Below are positions 30,904-36,501 of a DNA stretch of 36,501 bases, piece by piece (position 1 is the first letter of the stretch; the number at the start of each line of letters is the position of its first letter). Made by a program: the position numbers and the translations under genes. The notes under the pieces were generated by a model, which was given only the letters and a program-made list of their open reading frames with translations, did not search any database and had not been told where the DNA came from. Source of the stretch: Mucilaginibacter sp. (GTDB lineage Bacteria > Bacteroidota > Bacteroidia > Sphingobacteriales > Sphingobacteriaceae); assembly GCF_028288105.1 (NCBI RefSeq), contig NZ_JAQBOI010000041.1, positions 1 to 36,501 of the forward strand, in the 5' to 3' direction.

Positions 30904-31653
30904 TTAAATGGACATTAAGCTTTCTAAATTCCAGTTTTTAATTTCTTCAATGCTGATATGGTCTTCGTAAATGGCTTTACCTACTACGCAGGCTTCAACC
31001 TTTATTTTACTAAGCTGTTCAATATCATCCATAGAGCTTACACCGCCCGATGCTATCAGTTTGATAAATGGCGAATGATCAAGCAGTTTGCTGTACAGTT
31101 CTACACCTGCGCCGCCTAATTTGCCGTCTTTATTAATATCGGTACAAAGGAAACGGAAGAAACCCAGCGCCAGGCACTTGTCCACATAATCCATCAGTTT
31201 AATGGGTGAACTCTCCATCCAGCCGGAGTATTTGATCACCTCGTCAAGCACGTCAATAGCAATAACCACCTGGTCGCTACATTTATCGCGGCCGCAAACC
31301 TCTTTGCTAAGGTCTTCCAAAAAGCTTGGATTAGTAATGGCTTGCGTGCCCACAATAACGCGGTGAACGCCGGCATCTATCAGCTCTTTAACCTTATCAA
31401 TGCTGCGGATACCGCCACCATATTGCACTTGCATATCGGTTTTGCGGATCACATCAAATAGGTATTGCTGGTTGCTAAAGTCGTTTTTAGCGCCGTTAAG
31501 GTCAATTATATGGATGAAATTTGTACCGTTTGATTGGTACCTTTCAATCATTTCCTCAAGTGTAACGTCGTACTCTGTAACCTGCTTGTAGTCGCCCTCG
31601 CGCAGGCGCACAACCTTTTTATTTAGAATATCAATGGCAGGAATAATATACAT
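30904..31653 (-). CDS. hisA: phosphoribosylformimino-5-aminoimidazole carboxamide ribotide isomerase HisA
   Basis: HisA performs the Amadori rearrangement of ProFAR to PRFAR in histidine synthesis. The 249-residue barrel resembles HisF and has catalytic Asp8 (IPAIDIL) and Asp134 (IAIDVLDEV), with phosphate loops YGGGIRS at 78-84 and ASGGVSS near 206-212. VVGKAIYE marks the last strand. It is cytosolic and of normal length. The hisH gene ends 3 bp upstream, so the two are translationally coupled. Confidence 0.97.
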   Translation of the reverse strand: MYIIPAIDILNKKVVRLREGDYKQVTEYDVTLEEMIERYQSNGTNFIHIIDLNGAKNDFSNQQYLFDVIRKTDMQVQYGGGIRSIDKVKELIDAGVHRVIVGTQAITNPSFLEDLSKEVCGRDKCSDQVVIAIDVLDEVIKYSGWMESSPIKLMDYVDKCLALGFFRFLCTDINKDGKLGGAGVELYSKLLDHSPFIKLIASGGVSSMDDIEQLSKIKVEACVVGKAIYEDHISIEEIKNWNLESLMSI

Positions 31654-31656
31654 GAT

Positions 31657-32247
31657 TTAAATATTTGAGAAGTTTCTTAATAATGTTTCGCCATACGTAC
31701 CTGACTTTTCGGGGTGAAATTGCACACCGTAGAAGTTACCATGCCAAATTGATGCCGAAAATTTATTTATGTAACTGGTTGACGATAAAGTGTATAATTG
31801 GTCGTACTCAATAAAGTATGAATGTACAAAGTAAAAATGTGATCCGGCAGGTATATTTTCAAATAATGGGTTTTCCTTTTCGGGGAAAACCTGGTTCCAG
31901 CCGGTATGCGGCACCTTAAAAGAGCCATCACTTGTAAATTTGAGGGTTTTTATAGGAAATAGGTTCAGCAAATTGGCATCACCTTCTTCGCTATGAGAGG
32001 TAAGCAATTGCATCCCCACACAAATACCCAGGGTAGGTTTGTTAAGCGATTTTATTTTTGGCACCAGCCCGGTTTGTTCCAGTTTGTTCATAGCCGCGCC
32101 CGCATGCCCAACACCCGGTATAATATAACGGTCGAACTGTTCAAAATCGGCTTCGGTATTTACCATGCCATAGGCAATTCCCAACCGCTCTAAAGCAGCA
32201 GTAAGTGAGAAGATGTTCCCGGCGCCGTATCGTATAATGCCAATCAT
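31657..32247 (-). CDS. hisH: imidazole glycerol phosphate synthase glutaminase subunit HisH
   Basis: HisH is the class I glutamine amidotransferase that feeds ammonia to HisF. In 196 residues the triad is visible: nucleophile Cys76 in LGICVGMQLL, His178 and Glu180 in GVQFHPEKSG. The oxyanion strand PGVGH is at 44-48. The gene starts directly after an 77-bp repeat spacer, with CAGTTTGCAGT beginning 2 nt from the ATG, and ends 3 bp before hisA. Confidence 0.97.
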   Translation of the reverse strand: MIGIIRYGAGNIFSLTAALERLGIAYGMVNTEADFEQFDRYIIPGVGHAGAAMNKLEQTGLVPKIKSLNKPTLGICVGMQLLTSHSEEGDANLLNLFPIKTLKFTSDGSFKVPHTGWNQVFPEKENPLFENIPAGSHFYFVHSYFIEYDQLYTLSSTSYINKFSASIWHGNFYGVQFHPEKSGTYGETLLRNFSNI

Positions 32248-32324
32248 TCAGTTTGCAGTTTATAGTTGGCAGTTTGCAGGCAACTTGCAATAGTGCAAAC
32301 TGCTAACTTCAAACTGCCAACTCT
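32248..32324. repeat. CAGTTTGCAGT-family spacer, hisB-hisH (exact fit)
   Basis: GTTGGCAGTTTG (32265-32276) pairs exactly with CAAACTGCCAAC (32310-32321). CAGTTTGCAGT lies at 32249-32259. The spacer runs from the hisH start codon to 3 bp before the hisB stop codon and holds only this element. Confidence 0.8.
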
Positions 32325-33467
32325 TTACAAGAGTCCCTTAGTACTTGGTAAAACCATTTTGTTTACATCGCGCTTTACTGCCATTTTAATGGCTTTTGCA
32401 AAGGCTTTAAATATAGCTTCTATTTTGTGATGTTCGTTTTGTCCTTCGGCTTTTATGTTGAGGTTGCTTTTTGACGCATCGCTGAACGATTTAAAGAAGT
32501 GATAGAACATTTCTGTTGGTACATCACCCACTTTTTCGCGTTTAAAATCAGCTTCCCAAACAATCCAGTTACGTCCGCCAAAGTCAATAGCCGCCTGTGC
32601 AAGGCAGTCATCCATAGGCAGGCAAAAACCATAACGCTCAATACCCATTTTATTGCCTAAAGCCTTAGCAAAAACTTCGCCCAAAGCAATGCCGGTATCT
32701 TCAATAGTATGGTGCTCATCTATATGCAGATCGCCGTTGGCTATCACTTCCAGATCTATACCGCCATGACGGGCGATCTGATCAAGCATGTGGTCGAAAA
32801 AATGCAGGCCGGTTGATACTTTTGACTCTCCGGTTCCGTCAAGGTTTATTTTGATGTAGATATCGGTCTCTTTAGTTACACGACTGTGCTCGATAACACG
32901 TTCGCCCAGTTTTAAAAATTCGTAGATCTCCTGCCAGTCAATAGTTTGCAAGGCTACAACATCAGCAATATCAGTTTCTGTCTTAAATTCTTTGTCACCC
33001 AGGCCCGAGCTGTTGTTTAACCAAATAGCCTTTGCGCCCAGGTTTTTGGCCAGTAACACATCGTTTTTACGATCGCCAATGGTGAAGGAATTTTTCAGGT
33101 CGTATTTTGTCGTGTCCAGATACTGGGTTAGTAAACCAGTTGCCGGTTTACGGGTAGGGGCATTATCTGCAGGCCAGGTACGGTCAATAGCCTGATATGT
33201 AAAGTGTACGCCCTCGTTAGCAAATGTTTTAAGGATAAAGTTATGCACCGGGTAAAAAGTATCCTCTGGGTATGATGCCGTGCCTAAACCGTCCTGATTG
33301 GTTACCATTACCAGCTCATAATCCAGTTCGGCAGCAATTTTTGGCAGATACTGCAATGCGCCGGGGTAAAACTCCAGTTTTTCAAAAGAATCTATCTGCT
33401 CATCAGCGGGTTCGGTGATGAGGGTGCCATCGCGGTCAATAAAAAGTATTTTTTGCAGCTTGCTCAT
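32325..33467 (-). CDS. hisB: bifunctional histidinol-phosphatase / imidazoleglycerol-phosphate dehydratase HisB
   Basis: HisB catalyses two late steps of histidine synthesis. From Met at 33467 it has 380 residues: an N-terminal HAD histidinol-phosphatase (1-165, Asp11 and Asp13 in FIDRDGTL, Thr56 in [15 protein letters not shown] near 130) and a C-terminal IGPD domain (190-380) with FFDHML at 223-228, HHTIED at 252-257 and [10 protein letters not shown] near the end. The zinc-loop Cys/His residues of E. coli HisB (ICPHLPADECDC) are absent; the loop reads [16 protein letters not shown] reject a start at 33548 because this ATG overlaps the hisC stop by 1 nt (TAATG), which implies coupled translation. 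Confidence 0.96.
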   Translation of the reverse strand: MSKLQKILFIDRDGTLITEPADEQIDSFEKLEFYPGALQYLPKIAAELDYELVMVTNQDGLGTASYPEDTFYPVHNFILKTFANEGVHFTYQAIDRTWPADNAPTRKPATGLLTQYLDTTKYDLKNSFTIGDRKNDVLLAKNLGAKAIWLNNSSGLGDKEFKTETDIADVVALQTIDWQEIYEFLKLGERVIEHSRVTKETDIYIKINLDGTGESKVSTGLHFFDHMLDQIARHGGIDLEVIANGDLHIDEHHTIEDTGIALGEVFAKALGNKMGIERYGFCLPMDDCLAQAAIDFGGRNWIVWEADFKREKVGDVPTEMFYHFFKSFSDASKSNLNIKAEGQNEHHKIEAIFKAFAKAIKMAVKRDVNKMVLPSTKGLL

Positions 33468-34513
33468 TATTTGTATTGCTGTAGGGTTTCTATCAATGTT
33501 TTGTTTTCGGCAGGGGTACCAATGGTAATACGCAGGCAACCCTCGCAAAGCTCTACTTTTGAGCGGTCGCGAATGATGATGCCGTGCTGCACTAAAAAGT
33601 CGTAAATAGCTTTGGCGTTGGTTGTTTTTACCAGGACGAAGTTGGCGTCAGACGGGTAAATATCCAGCACAAAATCAAAATCCTTTAAGGTTAAAACCAG
33701 TTTATCGCGCTGCTCTAAAGTTTCCTTTATCCACGCGTTTACCTGTGCCACATTGCCAAGCGCTTCAAGGGCCAGTAACTGCGAAGCTTCATTAACATTG
33801 TACGGTGGCTTCACTTTATTCATCACCTCAATAATTTCTTCGCTGGCGAAGGCCATACCCACACGCAAGCCGGCCAAGCCCCATGCTTTTGACAGGGTTT
33901 GCAGCACCACCAAATTGGCGTATTCTGTAAGCTCTTGTATAAAAGTTTTTTGGCGACTATAATTAATATACGCCTCATCAATCACCACAATGCCGTTAAA
34001 ATTGGCCAGTAAGGTTTCAATATCATCACGGTTGATAGAATTACCGGTAGGGTTATTAGGCGAGCAGATGAAAATCAGTTTGGTGTTCTTATCTATAGCT
34101 TCGGCAATGCCTTCCAAGTTCAGTTGGTATTCTTCGGTTAGTAATACCTTGCGTGCTTCTACATCGTTAATGTTAGCCGATACCTGGTACATGCCGTAAG
34201 TAGGCGGAACGATGATCACATTATCTACCCCCGGGTTACAAAAACTACGGAACAGGATATCGATGGCTTCATCGCTGCCGTTACCCAAAAATATGTTACG
34301 AGCCGGTACACCTTTAATGGAGCTAAGGCGCAACTTTACCTGGTGCTGCATAGGGTCGGGGTAGCGGTTGTAAGCATTGCTTAACGGCGAACCGAACGCA
34401 TTCTCATTCGCATCCAAAAACACGCTGGCCTCGCCCGTATACTCGTCCCGTGCGGAAGAGTAGGGCGTTAGGTTTTTAATGTTGTTACGTAGTATGGTAT
34501 TTATATCAAACAT
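33467..34513 (-). CDS. hisC: histidinol-phosphate aminotransferase HisC
   Basis: HisC is the PLP-dependent aminotransferase (fold type I) that converts imidazole acetol phosphate to histidinol phosphate with glutamate as amino donor. The 348-residue protein has the substrate-end NENAFG motif, GNGSDEAI at 77-84, SPNNPTG at 151-157, catalytic Lys209 in [12 protein letters not shown] and the phosphate-binding Arg in GLRVGMA. Length is normal. The stop codon overlaps the hisB start by 1 nt. A 27-bp inverted repeat lies 20 bp before its start codon. Confidence 0.97.
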   Translation of the reverse strand: MFDINTILRNNIKNLTPYSSARDEYTGEASVFLDANENAFGSPLSNAYNRYPDPMQHQVKLRLSSIKGVPARNIFLGNGSDEAIDILFRSFCNPGVDNVIIVPPTYGMYQVSANINDVEARKVLLTEEYQLNLEGIAEAIDKNTKLIFICSPNNPTGNSINRDDIETLLANFNGIVVIDEAYINYSRQKTFIQELTEYANLVVLQTLSKAWGLAGLRVGMAFASEEIIEVMNKVKPPYNVNEASQLLALEALGNVAQVNAWIKETLEQRDKLVLTLKDFDFVLDIYPSDANFVLVKTTNAKAIYDFLVQHGIIIRDRSKVELCEGCLRITIGTPAENKTLIETLQQYK

Positions 34514-34533
34514 TGTATTGTCTTATTTCGGCC

Positions 34534-34628
34534 CGTCATTGCGAGGTACGAAGCAATCTCTTTAAGCAAGTCCCTCATGCAGGCTGTTTAATTGTCCTAA
34601 AGAGATTGCTTCGTACCTCGCAATGACG
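34534..34628. repeat. perfect 27-bp inverted repeat, hisD-hisC spacer
   Basis: Arms 34534-34560 and 34602-34628 are exactly complementary, with a 41-nt loop. They have the same 27-bp sequence as the arms at 30797 and 30854. The loop has no similarity to the loop of the other copy. It lies between hisD (stop 12 bp away) and hisC (start 21 bp away). Confidence 0.92.
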
Positions 34629-34639
34629 CGTTTATTAAT

Positions 34640-35929
34640 TTATTTACTCTGCATCCTTACACTCACCGCATTCCGGTGCGCGTGCAGGCCTTCCATTTCG
34701 GCCAGTATCTCTACCGATGGGCCTATATTTTGTATACCTTCTTCTGTTAAATGCTGAAAGGTTATTTTCTTTACAAACGAATCTACCGATACACCCGAAT
34801 ATGCCCTTGCATAACTGCTGGTAGGCAGGGTATGGTTGGTGCCTGATGCATAGTCGCCGGCGCTTTCTGGGGTTAAATTGCCCAGGAATACCGAACCAGC
34901 ATTGATGATCTTATCTGTTATTTGTTTCCAGTTTTCCGTAGCTAAAATCAAGTGTTCCGGAGCGTACTGGTTGCTAAAATCCATCGCTTCATCCAAATTT
35001 TGAGTAACGATGGTGTACGAATTATCAAGCGCCTGCTTAGCAATCTCGGCACGGGGTAAAATCTGTAATTGTTTTTCAACCTCGGCTAATGTTGCCTGAG
35101 CGATGCTTTCTGATGTACAAACCAGTATCGACTGACTATCAATCCCATGCTCGGCCTGTGCCAGCAAATCGGCAGCTACGTAGGCCGGTTTCGCGGTTCT
35201 ATCCGCAATAACCAAAACTTCTGACGGGCCAGCGGGCATATCAATAGCGGTGGTAGTGGTTGACTGGATTATAGTTTTGGCCTTGGTTACAAACTGGTTG
35301 CCCGGTCCAAATATCTTATCAACCTTAGTAATGGTGTCTGTGCCGTAAGCCATGGCTGCTATAGCTTGTGAACCACCTGCTAAGTACACTTTATTGATAC
35401 CCAGCATTAAGGCAACGTATGCTATAAATGCATTTACTTTACCGTTTTTTTGTGGAGGAGAACAAACAACAATTTCGCTGCAGCCTGCAATGCGTGCCGG
35501 TATACCCAGCATTAAAAAGGTAGATGGCAATACGGCTGTACCGCCCGGAATATAGAGCCCCACTTTTTCAATGGCCCTTAATTCGCGCCAGCAGGTTACG
35601 CCGGGCATGGTTTCTACCTTATCCTCGGGTTTAATTTGTGCTTTATGAAACTTGTAGATGTTGGAATAAGCAATTTGCAAAGCCTCCTGCTGCTCGGCAG
35701 ATACGGCGGCGGCAATTTCTGTCAGCTCGGCTTTATCCAGGTAAAGTTTGGTTAGCTCAACTTTATCAAACTTGTAGGCATAATCGTACAGGGCACGGTC
35801 GCCATTTTGTTTAACATGCGCTATTACATCCTCAACCAAATCGCGTATCTCATTCGCCGGGTCAACGTTGCGTTGTACCAGGCGGGAAATATCCATAGCG
35901 CTTAAATCTGAATAATTGAAAATCTCCAT
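34640..35929 (-). CDS. hisD: histidinol dehydrogenase HisD
   Basis: HisD oxidises histidinol to histidine in two NAD-dependent steps with zinc. The 429-residue protein shows AGGSQAIAAMAYGT in the NAD region, GPGNQFVTKAK, DMPAGPSEVLVIAD, the zinc-binding QAEHGIDSQS segment and the catalytic Glu-His in YAPEHLIL, plus the late NHTLPTSSYAR. These are the usual family motifs in order and the length fits. The start codon lies directly next to the 84-bp spacer after hisG, where CAGTTGGCAGTT begins 2 nt from the ATG. Confidence 0.98.
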   Translation of the reverse strand: MEIFNYSDLSAMDISRLVQRNVDPANEIRDLVEDVIAHVKQNGDRALYDYAYKFDKVELTKLYLDKAELTEIAAAVSAEQQEALQIAYSNIYKFHKAQIKPEDKVETMPGVTCWRELRAIEKVGLYIPGGTAVLPSTFLMLGIPARIAGCSEIVVCSPPQKNGKVNAFIAYVALMLGINKVYLAGGSQAIAAMAYGTDTITKVDKIFGPGNQFVTKAKTIIQSTTTTAIDMPAGPSEVLVIADRTAKPAYVAADLLAQAEHGIDSQSILVCTSESIAQATLAEVEKQLQILPRAEIAKQALDNSYTIVTQNLDEAMDFSNQYAPEHLILATENWKQITDKIINAGSVFLGNLTPESAGDYASGTNHTLPTSSYARAYSGVSVDSFVKKITFQHLTEEGIQNIGPSVEILAEMEGLHAHRNAVSVRMQSK

Positions 35930-36013
35930 GTCAGTTGGCAGTTATCAGTTGGCAGTTGGCTTGGTTTAAGATGCATCGATGCTATCTGCAAACCGCCCAC
36001 CGCAAACTGTATA
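35930..36013. repeat. CAGTTGGCAGT-family spacer, hisG-hisD (exact fit)
   Basis: Units CAGTTGGCAGTTATCAGTTGG run from 35932, and the complement side CTGCAAACCGCCC-ACCGCAAACTG ends near 36009. A palindrome GCATCGATGC sits in the centre (35973-35982). The 84 bp run from the hisD start codon to about 4 bp before the hisG stop. Confidence 0.7.
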
Positions 36014-36501
36014 CTATAATATTATCTTCTCTATCGGCATTACTACAATACCTTGCGCGCCTGCTTGCTTCAGCTGGCTTATCCTGTCCCAAAAATCGCG
36101 CTCGGGGATTACAGTGTGTACCGCCACCCAGCCTTCTTCGGCCAATGGCACTACCGACGGGCTTTTTACACCCGGCAATAGTTTCAGTATTTCAGTCAGG
36201 CTATCGCTCGGCGCGTTTAGTACTACGTATTTGGTTTCTTTGGCACGCAATACCGATTGGATCCGTTGGATCAGTTCCTGTACCAAAAGTTCGTTCTCGC
36301 TGCCCTTGCGGCCTATCAGTACCGCCTCGCTGCTCATTACATCGCCGAAAGGTTTCAGTCCGTTGCTTTTTAAGGTGCCGCCGGTTGATACCAGATCACA
36401 TATGGCATCGCTCAAACCTAAACCCGGTGAAATTTCAACCGAACCGGATATTGTGCGAATATCAGACGTAATACCCTGTGCTTTTAAGTATTTACCTAAT
36501 A
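36014..36501 (-). CDS. hisG: ATP phosphoribosyltransferase HisG (C-terminal part, 5' end outside window)
   Basis: HisG condenses ATP with PRPP, the first and feedback-controlled step of histidine synthesis. The frame is open to the window edge. Read from 36499, the first residues are LGKYLKAQGITSDIRTISGS, followed by the PRPP-binding region VEISPGLGLSDAICDLVSTGGTL. The C-terminal ACT-like regulatory domain follows (about the last 75 residues: LLPGVKSPSVVPLAEEGWVAV, IPERDFWDRISQLKQAGAQGIVVMPIEKII). The regulatory domain makes this the long, hexameric form, independent of HisZ. A TTG at 36415 is not the start; the true start lies beyond the window. It is probably the first gene of the operon. 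Confidence 0.97.
   Translation of the reverse strand, partial: LGKYLKAQGITSDIRTISGSVEISPGLGLSDAICDLVSTGGTLKSNGLKPFGDVMSSEAVLIGRKGSENELLVQELIQRIQSVLRAKETKYVVLNAPSDSLTEILKLLPGVKSPSVVPLAEEGWVAVHTVIPERDFWDRISQLKQAGAQGIVVMPIEKIIL

Noticed and set aside
36014..36415. hisG as a complete 133-codon gene starting at TTG 36415
   Set aside because: Conserved HisG sequence continues upstream in frame to the window edge, so the gene is cut, not short.
35935..36471. 178-codon plus-strand frame over the hisG end
   Set aside because: It begins in a repeat spacer and runs antisense to hisG; the product is low-complexity and unlike any protein.
1..36501. tRNA, rRNA, phage or integrative element
   Set aside because: No cloverleaf, rRNA segment, integrase, transposase or structural phage gene was recognised in any spacer or frame; the repeats seen have no coding capacity.

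Overview
The window looks like chromosomal DNA of a Bacteroidota bacterium, most likely family Sphingobacteriaceae (Pedobacter/Mucilaginibacter-like). The basis is mixed. Bacteroidota-type promoters (TTTG, about 19 nt, TAnnTTTG) are visible, and starts lack purine-rich Shine-Dalgarno sites. The gene content is typical of the phylum: DUF4290 next to murA, a bifunctional HAD-IGPD hisB, a cystathionine beta-synthase with CBS domains, a CarboxypepD_reg-like protein, and a LuxC-type reductase with a ferredoxin. Intergenic inverted repeats are very abundant. The genus is inference. I see no rRNA, tRNA, CRISPR, transposase or phage gene.

Layout. Positions 1-4609 (+): clpP (5' end cut by the window), clpX, AMP nucleosidase and cystathionine beta-synthase. 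Positions 4737-8771 (-): a promoter, then DUF4290, murA and a GT39 membrane glycosyltransferase. Positions 8883-9992 (+): a dipeptide epimerase that converges on a 45-codon ORF. Positions 10235-13869 (-): an M20 dipeptidase, a gene-poor stretch with palindromes, a small lipoprotein, a YbjQ protein and an alpha/beta hydrolase. Positions 13946-16567 (+): a DUF2520 Rossmann protein, 2Fe-2S ferredoxin, IscX, a KdsC-like phosphatase and Maf. Positions 16680-18650 (-): an M1 aminopeptidase. Positions 18793-19503 (+): a CarboxypepD_reg-like protein. Positions 19500-26977 (-): Ppx/GppA, an ABC-2 exporter pair, dnaJ, grpE, ftsE with a 67-aa partner, and a LuxC-type acyl-CoA reductase. Positions 27080-28301 (+): 2[4Fe-4S] ferredoxin and an NlpC/P60 peptidase. 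Positions 28285-36501 (-): a seven-blade WD40 protein, then the histidine operon in the order hisG(partial)-hisD-hisC-hisB-hisH-hisA-hisF-hisIE.

Functionally the window combines proteostasis (ClpXP, GrpE/DnaJ), the envelope and murein (MurA, L-Ala-D/L-Glu epimerase, NlpC/P60, KdsC-like, FtsE), peptide turnover (M20, M1), Fe-S proteins (two ferredoxins, IscX) and almost complete histidine biosynthesis.

The least explained material is in the spacers. Nearly every gap above about 60 bp is an inverted repeat, and at least seven sequence families are present. Three spacers of 77-86 bp (hisG-hisD, hisB-hisH, hisIE-WD40) are filled almost exactly from stop codon to start codon by related CAGTTTGCAGT/CAGTTGGCAGT inverted repeats ending 1-3 nt before the ATG. 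Two other his spacers carry perfect 27-bp inverted repeats with identical arms. The his operon therefore appears to have been punctuated repeatedly by small palindromic elements, and this is my main candidate for an undescribed phenomenon.
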